DNA from: Actinomycetota bacterium
GTDB lineage: Bacteria > Actinomycetota > Acidimicrobiia > Acidimicrobiales > Poriferisodalaceae
Length of the DNA stretch: 64,000 nt
Direction: 5' to 3'
Assembly (NCBI GenBank): GCA_014238065.1
Contig: JABABU010000003.1
Location: 62,001-126,000 of the forward strand
Below the pieces are notes generated by a model. That model did not search any database. It was not told the origin of the DNA and worked only from the letters and a program-made list of their open reading frames with translations. The translations under genes and the position numbers were made by a program. Every line of letters starts with the position of its first letter. Position 1 is the first letter of the stretch. Below, piece by piece: positions 52,983-62,294 of this stretch.

Positions 52983-55900
52983 TCAGGTGACGTAGGCGGC
53001 GACGCCCTTGACCGGCGTGTCCGGCGGATTCAAACCAAGGCTTCCGAGGAAGGCGATGCTGCTGAAGTTGAAGATGCCACCATCGGCTGCGACAGCGAGG
53101 TAACCATCGGCGTATGCAATGGCACCAACCACCGGCTGAGCCAACTGGACCCCCGGTGGCAATACGCCAGGCACCGATCCGACGAACGGCGCCGCGAAGG
53201 AGAAGATGCCTCCGTCACCGGCCACGAGCCAGTAGCCGGCGCCGTCCGGATCGGGAGCGATTCCGACAAGCGGCTGCGCCAACTGATCGAGCGGAACAAC
53301 CTGCGGCACCGATCCGTAGAACACCGCATCGCCGAAGGTGAAGATGCCACCGTCAGACCCGACCATGTAGTAGCCGAGACCTGTCGTTGTCGACACCGAT
53401 GCGATGACGTCGCCATCGAGAACGAACGCCGTCATGTCACCGAAGAAAGATGCGCTCCCGAACGGAATGGCACGGCCTTTGCTGGTGAAGATCCAGTAGC
53501 CAGTGCCGTCGGGCTTCACCGACAGCGAGGCGACGTTCTCGCCAAGGTCGAGCACAACTGGGTTTGTGACCAGGTCACCGAAGTGCCCTGATGCTCCCCG
53601 GACGTAAACCATGCCGGTCGAGTCGAGGACCCAGACGCCAGAACCGTTGGTCGTCACGATCGACAACGCATCAGCTCCGCCCAATGGAATCGGACTGTGG
53701 ACAGCTGCGTCGCCGAACGGGTACAGCGTTCCATCGTTCTCGACCATCCAGTAACCCGTCTGAGACTCACCGTTGACCACGACCGAGACGTCGTCTGTGT
53801 GACTGAGCCGTGAATCGCTCACGGTGAGTCGAACGACATAGGAGCCTGCCTGGTCGAACGAGACCGTCGAAGTCAGGCTCGACGCGTCGCCGAATGTCGC
53901 ATTGCCAGGACCGCTGACAAGCGACCACGAGGTCGTGGCAGGACCGATGTCCGGGTGACTCACGTCGGTGAACGATCCCGCCAGCGCTCCTGCTACCCCG
54001 ACATCGAGCGTCAGGCCAGAGCCGGCTACTGCAACAGGTGCTGCGTTGAACGTGTAGTCCTGGAAGGCAACGGTCGACGGGTCCATCCCGGGTACGTAGG
54101 AAATCGCCCTGATGTCTGCGTCACCGACAACGGTGAACGGCGACGTGTACAGAGCGCTCGTAGCGTCCGGGGTCGACCCATCGGTGGTGTAGTAGATCAC
54201 CGCGCCTGCATCGACCGACGAAATCGTGATCTCCCCGCCCTCGTCGATGACGTCAATCGTTGTCAAGTCTGGAAGGGTAAGGGTCTCAACTGGTGAGATC
54301 GTCGGTGCTTCGGCCGCGACTTCACCTGCGGGCACCACGATGACCTCACCGAACAGCGCATCAACCTCGTGGGCCACGAGCAGGATCGAACCTGATGTGG
54401 GCTCATCGCCATTCCCAGGAGCGGTCCATTGAAGGCTCCACGTGGGCGGTTCAATATCTGCTGAGTCCCAGACTTTGAGGCTGTATGTGGCTGGCGTCGA
54501 CCCCTCGACGCGTGCTTTGAACATGTAGGTCGTTCCGATGTCGAACGTGAACCCGGGATCCTCCTCCACAACGGTGGCGTTCTCATCGAGAATCTGAAGA
54601 CCATCAGCGCCCGTGGCGTGATCCCTGAACCAGACAATGGCGCCCAGTGGTGTCGGCGTTCCGGCGTCGGGCGTGAATCCAACCTGGGGCTGGGATCCTG
54701 GAGAGAGCGAATCGTTGTGGCCGTTCCAGCGCATCATCATTCCGATGCCGGGACCATTCGACGGGCTCGCATTGGCATTTGGTGAGTAGGCGCTGACGGT
54801 GATCGGAACTGTCACCTCGTACTCGGACCACGACTGCTCTCCGATTGCTGCCAGACGATCGTAACCGTCGTCCACGTTGTTGATGGTGAGCCCATCAGGG
54901 CTCACGGTCCAGTAACCGTCAATGGGCAGGACGACGTCGGTGACATCGCCGACCGACGACCAGTCGATCGCGTAGGGAAGCGGATAGTCGTGACCGTCAT
55001 CCCAGTTCACTGTCACGGTGTGCAATGTGTGAGCAGCGAGAATGTCAGTTGCGCGCAGTTCCACCGTGTTGCCCCCAACAGTGAGATCCGACGTCAGCAG
55101 ATCGACGTTGAAGTCCCCATCGCCGTGCAGACGGCGGCCGTCGTCACCGAGCCCCATGTCGATCCACGTGCCACCGTTGAGGCGGTACTCAAGGGTATCG
55201 ATGCCCTGCGGGTCGCTGACGCGCCCGAGCACGTTCACCCAACGCTGGGACGAACCCGGCTGGCCGAAATCCTGAACGTCGCCGTACCAGATGTCGAACA
55301 CCGAATCGCCGATTCCGGTTTCGGTAGTTGTTCCAGACGTTGCCGATGACGACATGTTCCCGTTGTAATCATGGGCGTTGATGGTGAGCGCGTACACCGT
55401 CTCAGGGGCAAGGCCGACAATGAGGGCCTGGTGTTCGTAACCGAGTGGACCTCCGTCTCTGGACTCTGGAAGACCGTTGAGCATGTAGTCGACAGATCCG
55501 GTCGTCGGTTCGTCAGTTGTCCAGTTGACGACAATCGACGTCGGGCCTTCGATCACATCGACATTCGAGATCGCAGGTGCCAAGGAGTCATCATCGGACT
55601 CCACGATGGGCGGCATGGTGAGGTCGTCGACATAGTCGACAACAGCGTGGAACTCGGGGGCGGTGCCACCACTGCCGATGGCGTTGCCACCGAAGAGCCC
55701 GAACTCGTCCACACTCATGGCGTGGGTGAACGAACCACGATTCACCCACGAGGCTCCGTCATTCGACGTGAACATCGTGAAATCGTCGCCATCACGCAAG
55801 ACCCTAAGGAACGAAGCGTGATCGCTCGGGATCGCCACAGAGTTCACGTAGATCGTCGGGCTGTTCCCCGTCATCCTCGCCGCAAACGCGTAGGGCGTCG

Positions 55901-57848
55901 TTCCGTCATGGTTGACGTCGAACCGTAGGAACTCCCCGGGCCCGGCAAAGATGAGGCCCTGGATCTGATAGCGATCAGCCGGCGCCGACTCGAAGGCGAC
56001 CATCAGGTCGAAATCGGTGTCACTCATGTACTGACGCAGCGTCGGGGCACGATTGCCAAGAGTCCACGGCTGATGCGAGGCCGTGTCCTCTGGTACCGAA
56101 AGAATGGCCTGGGCTCCGGTGTAGGAGAAGTTGCCACCTCCGAAGGAGTCGACTTGGTCCCACAACACAGATGAAGCAGCCGGGTCGCTGAAGTCATCTG
56201 TCGTGAATGCTTCTGGGAGGACGGTCACCGTTGCAGGCTGACTCGAGACGGAACCTCCGGCATTTGTCGCAACGAGGCGGTAGTTCTCGGAATCGGGGCA
56301 CATGGGGTCAGGCACCTCGAATGAGTAGGACACATCGGTTGCACCTGGAATCACGACACCATCGCAGGTCCACTGGTACGTCAAGGGGCCGAGCCCGCTT
56401 GCTGTGGAATTCAGCGTGACCTGCTGGCCGGTGACGGCGTTACGCGATTGCGGGTCGGCGTAGATCTTGACGGTGCCAGTTCGCTTCACGACAAGCATCG
56501 CGCCCGGCTCTTCGACGTGCTGCCCATAGAGGGTACCTGTCCGGTTGTTACCGGTTGTGGTGTTCGAGTTGTACGAGTAGCTGATCGTGTTCGTTCCGGC
56601 AAGAAGGTCCGGGATGGGAATCGAGATGTGAGAAACGTCCCAGACATCTTCGTTGTCGATGAATGCGGTCTGGTTCGTCCCACCGTTCCACTCGACGAAG
56701 GGGTTCTGCCAGTACAGACCCTGGTGTGTCGCACTCTGCCAATCGGCGATGTCGGCTGGAAGAGCAATGAAGCGGTTGATGGAGTCGGGTGCGCCTAAGA
56801 CGTGAATCAGCGAGTCGGCGAAGTCGGTATCGCGGAAGTACTCCACGAGGTACGTGGAGCGGAAAATCTCGAAATTACTCCACTCACCACCGACGACATC
56901 GGCGACATCGAGCCGACCTGATGCGCCTACCACAACAGCGCGGGCCTTGATCTTGACACCAGTCTGGCTTGCGACGAGCGATGTGTCCCAGTCGATGGTG
57001 TATGTGTCATCGACGCCGTTGTTCTCCACCGTTCCTATGTGGCCGATGGTTCCACCAGCTCCGTCTGCAGGAGCGATGTAGTTGTTGCCAAGCGGATCCT
57101 TGCCAGTTCCTACACCTCCCGGTTGATAGTTCGAACGTGTGAAGGCGTGCCAATCGACGGTTTCTCCGTCGTTGTCCTCGTCGAAACCGTCGTAGTACGC
57201 GATGAACTCGACACGATCGGCATCCGGGATCTCTGCGGTGATCGTCACGGACTCCGTATCGGTGACGTCGAGAACCCCTCCAACGTTGGCCATAACTCCA
57301 CCAACGGCCGTGAGTCCACCGGCCTCGGCGTATGTTCCCGCGACCCCGTACAGCCGGACGGCGACATCGTGAATGTGATATTTGTTGTTGATGCTCGAGA
57401 ACCGGATGGTGTTCGAACCGGTCTGGAGATCATCGGGATCGATAGTCAACACGACGGGCGTGCGGCTGTTGTCATAGCCGGCGTTGACCGTGACGTTTGG
57501 TCCGCCATTGAGGCTGTATCGGACTCGATGAGCGTTTCGTCCTGCCCAGATGTCGAAATAGAGCTCTGCGCTGGTTGCACCGTTGGTGTCAGGTGGGAGG
57601 TTGACCGTGAGCGTCTTGTCGCAACCCGGCTCCGGCTCGATGTACCAGCTGTTACTCGTCGGGGTGCATCCGCCCGTGAAGCCCGCAGTGGTTGTGTGAG
57701 GAACCCAGATCTCCGCGTAGGAGGTGGGGCTCGAGGCTTCAAACACGTCAGCGGTGGCGTCCGGCTGCTCTGAGACAGCGAACTGCGTCACGATGACGGC
57801 AGCAGCAAGCAGTACTGCGAGATGCCGGCGGCGGAACTTAATATTCAT
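52983..57848 (-). CDS. Giant secreted multidomain protein (1621 aa) with Ig-, LamG-, Fn3-, PKD-like domains and six C-terminal GYW-type repeats
   Basis: A signal peptide (HLAVLLAAAVIVTQFAVS) is followed by several extracellular modules: an N-terminal region of ~400 residues that I do not recognise (beta-rich, with GGCTPTSNSW and EPGCDKT giving one possible disulfide); an Ig-like domain (~456-546, QQVTLNSTASGLGPLTYQW); a LamG/DUF1349-like domain (~550-750, FSYTGAQAILSVP); Fn3 (~755-845); a second composite sandwich (~845-1190, FDIWYGDVQDFG); a CHB_HEX-like domain (VIYYTTDGSTPDATS); a PKD-like domain (~1265-1358); and six repeats (~1362-1621, such as GYYMVGSDGGIFTFGDAVF). From residue ~550 on it parallels the 46717-49989 product domain by domain. 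No transmembrane anchor is seen. Confidence 0.8.
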   Translation of the reverse strand: MNIKFRRRHLAVLLAAAVIVTQFAVSEQPDATADVFEASSPTSYAEIWVPHTTTAGFTGGCTPTSNSWYIEPEPGCDKTLTVNLPPDTNGATSAELYFDIWAGRNAHRVRYSLNGGPNVTVNAGYDNSRTPVVLTIDPDDLQTGSNTIRFSSINNKYHIHDVAVRLYGVAGTYAEAGGLTAVGGVMANVGGVLDVTDTESVTITAEIPDADRVEFIAYYDGFDEDNDGETVDWHAFTRSNYQPGGVGTGKDPLGNNYIAPADGAGGTIGHIGTVENNGVDDTYTIDWDTSLVASQTGVKIKARAVVVGASGRLDVADVVGGEWSNFEIFRSTYLVEYFRDTDFADSLIHVLGAPDSINRFIALPADIADWQSATHQGLYWQNPFVEWNGGTNQTAFIDNEDVWDVSHISIPIPDLLAGTNTISYSYNSNTTTGNNRTGTLYGQHVEEPGAMLVVKRTGTVKIYADPQSRNAVTGQQVTLNSTASGLGPLTYQWTCDGVVIPGATDVSYSFEVPDPMCPDSENYRLVATNAGGSVSSQPATVTVLPEAFTTDDFSDPAASSVLWDQVDSFGGGNFSYTGAQAILSVPEDTASHQPWTLGNRAPTLRQYMSDTDFDLMVAFESAPADRYQIQGLIFAGPGEFLRFDVNHDGTTPYAFAARMTGNSPTIYVNSVAIPSDHASFLRVLRDGDDFTMFTSNDGASWVNRGSFTHAMSVDEFGLFGGNAIGSGGTAPEFHAVVDYVDDLTMPPIVESDDDSLAPAISNVDVIEGPTSIVVNWTTDEPTTGSVDYMLNGLPESRDGGPLGYEHQALIVGLAPETVYALTINAHDYNGNMSSSATSGTTTETGIGDSVFDIWYGDVQDFGQPGSSQRWVNVLGRVSDPQGIDTLEYRLNGGTWIDMGLGDDGRRLHGDGDFNVDLLTSDLTVGGNTVELRATDILAAHTLHTVTVNWDDGHDYPLPYAIDWSSVGDVTDVVLPIDGYWTVSPDGLTINNVDDGYDRLAAIGEQSWSEYEVTVPITVSAYSPNANASPSNGPGIGMMMRWNGHNDSLSPGSQPQVGFTPDAGTPTPLGAIVWFRDHATGADGLQILDENATVVEEDPGFTFDIGTTYMFKARVEGSTPATYSLKVWDSADIEPPTWSLQWTAPGNGDEPTSGSILLVAHEVDALFGEVIVVPAGEVAAEAPTISPVETLTLPDLTTIDVIDEGGEITISSVDAGAVIYYTTDGSTPDATSALYTSPFTVVGDADIRAISYVPGMDPSTVAFQDYTFNAAPVAVAGSGLTLDVGVAGALAGSFTDVSHPDIGPATTSWSLVSGPGNATFGDASSLTSTVSFDQAGSYVVRLTVSDSRLSHTDDVSVVVNGESQTGYWMVENDGTLYPFGDAAVHSPIPLGGADALSIVTTNGSGVWVLDSTGMVYVRGASGHFGDLVTNPVVLDLGENVASLSVKPDGTGYWIFTSKGRAIPFGSASFFGDMTAFVLDGDVIASVSTTTGLGYYMVGSDGGIFTFGDAVFYGSVPQVVPLDQLAQPLVGIAPDPDGAGYWLVAGDGGIFSFAAPFVGSVPGVLPPGVQLAQPVVGAIAYADGYLAVAADGGIFNFSSIAFLGSLGLNPPDTPVKGVAAYVT

Positions 57849-57852
57849 GGGG

Positions 57853-57865
57853 AACCTTCAAGGTT
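57853..57865. promoter_or_regulatory. AACCTT-C-AAGGTT palindrome overlapping the ribosome binding site of the giant gene
   Basis: The perfect 6-bp palindrome lies 5 nt before the ATG at 57848, and its minus-strand GAAGG is the likely ribosome binding site. A second small inverted repeat, GAGTA-ATAGC-TACTC, is upstream near 57901-57915. These may be operator or translational control elements, or chance. Confidence 0.3.
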
Positions 57866-57999
57866 GGGGGGATTCGTTACGGGAAAAACTACAGAGTGTG
57901 AGTAATAGCTACTCTAAGTGAGATAATCGGGGGAGAGCAAGGGGGAATACGAAGACAACCTTCGCTACGTCAACGCCGATCCGGCCCACTGATGACGCA

Positions 58000-59196
58000 T
58001 CACACTGCGGTGAGTCGCGCCGAAAGGCCGAGCCGGTCAAGATCTGCTCGGATCTCATCGACATAGATGGGATTCATGGCAACGACCAGCGAAGGGTCGT
58101 ACTCGGACAGAAACTCGGGACCGACGATCTGTTGGCCCATACCGGCCATGAAAAAGCCGTGCTTGGTCGGGTTGATGTCGACCGCGTAGAGAATTGCGTC
58201 GCTCTTCAGACTCGTCAGAAACGAAACCCCCTTCGAGCCTGCGCCCCAGATCACCGGGCGATCGCCACTGCGATCAACGTCGGAGAACTCCGCAGCCCAC
58301 CGCTTGAGCGTGTCCTGGTACTCGGTCCGATAGTGAGCAGCAGCCGACCGAATCGCCTCGAGATCGTCCTCGATCTCGAGCGGCGCACCAAGAGCCGGGA
58401 TGGCCGACGGCTTTGCCTCGATGATCAGGTATTGGTCGTCGTAGTCGAGTTCGAGATGGAGCACCTCGAAGCCGGTTTCCCTGAAAAGCCTCGCCAGTGA
58501 ACCCAGACTGAAATAGGAGCAGTGCTCGTAGTAGACGTCCCAGAAGGCGACTTCCTCGAGCACCCGTCGAACATCGGGGAGTTCGAACAGGACAGCAGTG
58601 TCGGTCCGATCGCCTATGGCCCGGCGCACCCCCTGCATGAAGTTCTTCACGTCAGAGATGTGTTCGAGGGTGTGGCGACATACCACGGCGTCGGCCTCCA
58701 GACCGCTGTACTTCTCGCCATAGAAGTCGGGGTACCACTCGAACTTGTCGGGTTGCCCATGGTTGATGCGCTCAACGTTCAGAGCAGGATCGATGCCGAT
58801 GCCCTTACCAGCGCCGGCGTCGACCATGAACTGGAGAAATTCGCCCATGGAACCACAGCCGATCTCGACGACCCGCTTGTCGCGAAGGTCGTACTTGTCG
58901 ACCCAGCGGGCCGCTAGGTCGCGAGCAAAGTCGACGAATCGTTGCGAGTACCCCTGAGTCTCTTCGTAACGGGCTGAATACTCCGACAGCTGTGGGTCGA
59001 AGTCCGCGTTGAACAGAAAGCCACAGCTGTTGCACAGCGTGAAGGTCATGTCGCCACGCGGGTATGACGTTGCTTGGTCCTGCGATTCGAGCAGAAGACA
59101 GCTGTTGGTGGGAATCTGATGCGAGGTCGCGATCAGATCCAGGTCAACGCCGCCGCATGCTGTACAGGCAACGATGCGCTCACGAGAGTCGGACAT
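58000..59196 (-). CDS. Sugar C-methyltransferase-type SAM enzyme with intact zinc cysteines
   Basis: The 398-residue protein has the zinc-binding N-domain (VACTACGGVDLD, LCNSCGFLFNADF), a SAM domain (VVEIGCGSMGEFLQFM, VVCRHTLEHISDVKNFM) and a C-domain (VIWGAGSKGVSFLTSL, MNPIYVDEIRADLDRLGL). The N- and C-domains match the 45270-46451 product closely. It is the last gene of the minus-strand sugar cluster. Its ATG overlaps the stop of the next methyltransferase gene by one base at 59196. It probably acts on a nucleotide-linked keto sugar or a related glycan intermediate. Confidence 0.82.
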   Translation of the reverse strand: MSDSRERIVACTACGGVDLDLIATSHQIPTNSCLLLESQDQATSYPRGDMTFTLCNSCGFLFNADFDPQLSEYSARYEETQGYSQRFVDFARDLAARWVDKYDLRDKRVVEIGCGSMGEFLQFMVDAGAGKGIGIDPALNVERINHGQPDKFEWYPDFYGEKYSGLEADAVVCRHTLEHISDVKNFMQGVRRAIGDRTDTAVLFELPDVRRVLEEVAFWDVYYEHCSYFSLGSLARLFRETGFEVLHLELDYDDQYLIIEAKPSAIPALGAPLEIEDDLEAIRSAAAHYRTEYQDTLKRWAAEFSDVDRSGDRPVIWGAGSKGVSFLTSLKSDAILYAVDINPTKHGFFMAGMGQQIVGPEFLSEYDPSLVVAMNPIYVDEIRADLDRLGLSARLTAV

Positions 59197-60425
59197 CAGG
59201 CCACCACCTCCGGGTGCGGGACGGGAACGATGAACTTGCCGCCGCGACGGAGGTACTCCTCCTGTTGCTGCATGATCTCGTCCTTGAAGTTCCAGGCAAG
59301 AAGGAGCACGTAGTCAGGTGCCTCTTCCACGAGTGCGCTCACGTCCTTCACCGGCTGGTGTGTGCCAGGCATGAAGTGACCGTGCTTGTGCACGTTGCGA
59401 TCGACGACGAACTGCATCAGGTCGGTCGTGATGCCGACGTAGTTGATGAGCGTCGCGCCCTTGGCCGCCGCGCCGTAGCCGGCGACAGTCTTGCCCCGGT
59501 CCTTGAGGTCGTGAAGAAGAGCGAGTAGATCGCGTTTCACGCCCTGCACTCGGTCGGCGAAGGCCTCGAAATAGCTGAAGCTGTCCATTCCGGCAGCTGA
59601 TTCAGCCGCCAGATACTCCTTCACCCTCTCCGACGGCTGGTCTTCGTGGCCGCAGTGCCACCGAAGCGTGCCGCCATGGAGCGTCGGAAAGTACTCGACG
59701 TGGTTCAGGTGCAGACCGTGACGACGCATCTGACGGTCGATCGAGGTGCACGAGTGGTAGTAGAAGTGCTCGTGATAGATCGTGTCGAACTCGCAGTGTT
59801 CGATGAGATCGCGCACATACGGATTCTCGATGTGGATCACTCCGCCATCGGCCAGCAGCGTCTTCATTCCGGCAGTGAAGTCGTTGATGTCGGGGATGTG
59901 TGCGAAGACATTGTTCGCAAGAATGACGTTCGCAGCTTTGCCGTCGGCGACCAGCTTCGAAGCGAGATCGTCGCCGAAGAACTCGACCATCGTCGGCACG
60001 CCAATGTCATTGGCGGCCTGGGCGGGCTCTGGCGAAGGGTCGATGCCGAGAACGGGAATGCCGGCCTCCACAAAGTTCTTCAACAGGTAGCCGTCATTCG
60101 AGGCAAGCTCGACGACGAGGCTGCTGTCGTCGAGGCCGCGCCCGGCGATGAGGTCAAGAGCGTGCTCGCGTGAGTGTTTGAGCACCACGTCGGAGAACGA
60201 GGAGAAGTAGAGATAGTTCTCGTCGAACAGCACATCCGCTGGCACGTTCTCTGTGATCTGCACCAATGCAGAGTCGGGGCAGAACACAAGTTCGAGAGGG
60301 AAGCGGGCCTCGTCCGTGTCGAGGTTCTCCTGTTTCACGAGCGCGTCTGCCAGCGGCGTGATGCCCAGGTCGAGAAACGACCTGAGATCCTCGCTACCAC
60401 TCGCTCGACATTGGGTGATTCGCAT
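59196..60425 (-). CDS. Sugar C-methyltransferase (TylC3/NovU-like) with two of four zinc cysteines replaced by Ser
   Basis: From ATG 60425 the protein is 409 residues. The N-domain follows the family (ITQCRASGSEDLRSFLDLGITPLADALV, then FPLELVFCPDSALVQI), but both CxxC pairs read CxxS. The SAM part has VVELASNDGYLLKNFVEAG and NNVFAHIPDINDF, with IHIENPYVRDLI. His/Tyr/Glu residues of the active site (YHEHFYYHS) and the C-domain VAGYGAAAKGATLINY are normal. It should add a methyl group to C-3 of a nucleotide-linked 4-keto-6-deoxy sugar. The family's zinc site is structural, so the change may be tolerated. Confidence 0.85.
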   Translation of the reverse strand: MRITQCRASGSEDLRSFLDLGITPLADALVKQENLDTDEARFPLELVFCPDSALVQITENVPADVLFDENYLYFSSFSDVVLKHSREHALDLIAGRGLDDSSLVVELASNDGYLLKNFVEAGIPVLGIDPSPEPAQAANDIGVPTMVEFFGDDLASKLVADGKAANVILANNVFAHIPDINDFTAGMKTLLADGGVIHIENPYVRDLIEHCEFDTIYHEHFYYHSCTSIDRQMRRHGLHLNHVEYFPTLHGGTLRWHCGHEDQPSERVKEYLAAESAAGMDSFSYFEAFADRVQGVKRDLLALLHDLKDRGKTVAGYGAAAKGATLINYVGITTDLMQFVVDRNVHKHGHFMPGTHQPVKDVSALVEEAPDYVLLLAWNFKDEIMQQQEEYLRRGGKFIVPVPHPEVVA

Positions 60426-60477
60426 CGTTACTGCTTCTCCGGACGGGTTGTCTGTGGTCGCTGCTCGTTGAAGAGCT

Positions 60478-61509
60478 CTAGTTGGATATCGACCAACGAA
60501 GGTCATTGTCGAGTTGTGACGACTCGAGAAGTCCGCCGATGTGCTTCACGCGCATGAACTGATCGCCCTCGAGCTGATCGAGGGTGAGTCCGTACTTGGT
60601 GTATTGCTCGTACAGCTGCTCGATTCCGCGCCGCACCGTCCATTGGGGCTTGAAGCCTGGGACAAGGCGCGCGATCTTGTCGCAACTCACGCGGTAATTG
60701 CGGATGTCGTTGAACGCCTCCTCGGACAGCGTGACCGCGCTGCCCGGCACGATTTCTTCGACGAGAAGCGCAACATCGCGAATCTGGTAGTTCTCGGTGG
60801 TCATGCCCACGTTGAACGGTTCGTCGTGGACGAGGTCACGATCGGCTTCTGCCAGCGCGAGGAACGCTCGCGAGATGTCCTCGATGTGAACAAGCGGACG
60901 CCACGACGTTCCGTCGCTCTTCAGAAACACCTTCCCAGTCGTGAACGCGAAGCCCGTGAGGTTGTTCACGACGAGATCGCCTCGGAGCCGGCTCGATGCG
61001 CCGTACGCAGTTGCGTTCCGCAGGTAGGTCGGACTGAACGAGTCGTCGGCGAGTGCATGCAGCGCCTGTTCCGACAGGACCTTGCTTTCGCCGTACGGCG
61101 TCACAGGATTGAACTCGCCGCTCTCGTCGATCGGGGCATCGCTGCTTGCGCCGTACAGACTGCACGACGACGAGTAGAGGAACCGCTGAACTCCCGCTTC
61201 TTTGGCCTTCTCGGCCAGCGAGGCCGTCGCGCGGTAATTGATGTCGATCGTGCAGTCGGGATTCAGATCGCCGAGCGGATCGTTCGAAATCGCCGCAAGG
61301 TGCACGACCGCGTCGACGCCGTGCAGCATCTCGACTTCGACATCACGCACATCGACGCGGAACGCCGGGACATCGGCATGATCGGGCCCGAACTTGCAAC
61401 CCTCGAAGAGGAAGCTGTCCAGTCCGACTACCTCATGGTCGGCTGCTTGAAACATCGGTACGAGAACACGGCCGATGTAGCCGTCGTGCCCGGTGACCAG
61501 GACCTTCAT
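60478..61509 (-). CDS. NAD-dependent sugar epimerase/dehydratase (extended SDR)
   Basis: From ATG 61509 the 343-residue protein starts MKVLVTGHDGYIGRVLVP, the dinucleotide site. VVHLAAISNDPLGD, SSSCSLYG and the catalytic YGESK follow, then RPLVHIEDISRAFLAL near the substrate site. It is an extended short-chain dehydrogenase acting on a nucleotide sugar. It sits directly after the RfbF-type cytidylyltransferase gene (14-nt gap) and before the C-methyltransferases, so a CDP-hexose derivative is the expected substrate. Whether it is a 4,6-dehydratase, an epimerase or a reductase cannot be settled from the motifs. Confidence 0.85.
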   Translation of the reverse strand: MKVLVTGHDGYIGRVLVPMFQAADHEVVGLDSFLFEGCKFGPDHADVPAFRVDVRDVEVEMLHGVDAVVHLAAISNDPLGDLNPDCTIDINYRATASLAEKAKEAGVQRFLYSSSCSLYGASSDAPIDESGEFNPVTPYGESKVLSEQALHALADDSFSPTYLRNATAYGASSRLRGDLVVNNLTGFAFTTGKVFLKSDGTSWRPLVHIEDISRAFLALAEADRDLVHDEPFNVGMTTENYQIRDVALLVEEIVPGSAVTLSEEAFNDIRNYRVSCDKIARLVPGFKPQWTVRRGIEQLYEQYTKYGLTLDQLEGDQFMRVKHIGGLLESSQLDNDLRWSISN

Positions 61510-61523
61510 ACGTTCGTGCCTCC

Positions 61524-62294
61524 CTATTCCCACACGCGCCACGGCGGCTTGGTTTCCCAGAGCTCGTCGAGCAGCTTCTTGTCACGGATCGTGTCCATGC
61601 ATTGCCAGAAGTCGTAATGGCGATACGCCATGAGCTGGCCGTCGGCAGCGAGTCGTTCGAGCGGCTCCTTCTCGAACTGAGTGTCGTCACCTTCGATGTA
61701 GTCGAAGACCTCTGGTTCGAACACGAAGAAGGCGCCGTTGATCCAGCCTTCGCCCGTCTGGGGCTTCTCGGTGAACTCGACGATCTGATCCCCTTCGAAC
61801 TCGAGGTGTCCGAACCGAGCAGGAGGTCGGGCGGCCGTCAGGGTCGCCAGCTTGCCGTGGGCCTTGTGAAACTCGAGAAGATCGTGAAGATCGACGGTCG
61901 ACAGGCCATCACCCCAGGTCAGCATGCATGTGTCGTTGCCCATGTAGGGCTGGAGACGCTTGATGCGACCACCCGTAGCGGTCTCTGCGCCGGTCTCGAT
62001 GAGATCGACCTTCCAGCTGGGGCGCTCTTCGTCGTTCAGAGGCGAAATGTCGCTGTCGCCCACGTCGATGCGCAGATGCCCACCGAGGTTGGCGTAGTCG
62101 GCGTACCAACGCTTGATGTACTCGCCCTTGTAGCCGAGCGCGACAACGAACTCGTTGTGCCCGAAGTGCTCGTAGTACTTCATCAGATGCCAGAGAATCG
62201 GACGTCCACCGACCTCCACCATCGGCTTCGGCTTGATCTCCGTCTCCTCGGCGAGGCGGCTTCCGAGGCCTCCTGCGAGAAATCCAACCTTCAT
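61524..62294 (-). CDS. rfbF: Glucose-1-phosphate cytidylyltransferase
   Basis: The 256-residue nucleotidyltransferase begins MKVGFLAGGLGSRLAEETE and continues IKPKPMVEVGGRPILWHLMK, the nucleotide- and sugar-binding signature. TCMLTWGDGLSTVDL is the metal-binding strand, and GWINGAFFVFEPEVFDYI plus HYDFWQCMDTIRDK match RfbF along the C-terminal half. It makes CDP-glucose from CTP and glucose-1-phosphate, the entry to CDP-dideoxy and branched sugars. The expected partner CDP-glucose 4,6-dehydratase (RfbG) is not clearly present in the window. It precedes the SDR and C-methyltransferase genes on the same strand. Confidence 0.92.
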   Translation of the reverse strand: MKVGFLAGGLGSRLAEETEIKPKPMVEVGGRPILWHLMKYYEHFGHNEFVVALGYKGEYIKRWYADYANLGGHLRIDVGDSDISPLNDEERPSWKVDLIETGAETATGGRIKRLQPYMGNDTCMLTWGDGLSTVDLHDLLEFHKAHGKLATLTAARPPARFGHLEFEGDQIVEFTEKPQTGEGWINGAFFVFEPEVFDYIEGDDTQFEKEPLERLAADGQLMAYRHYDFWQCMDTIRDKKLLDELWETKPPWRVWE

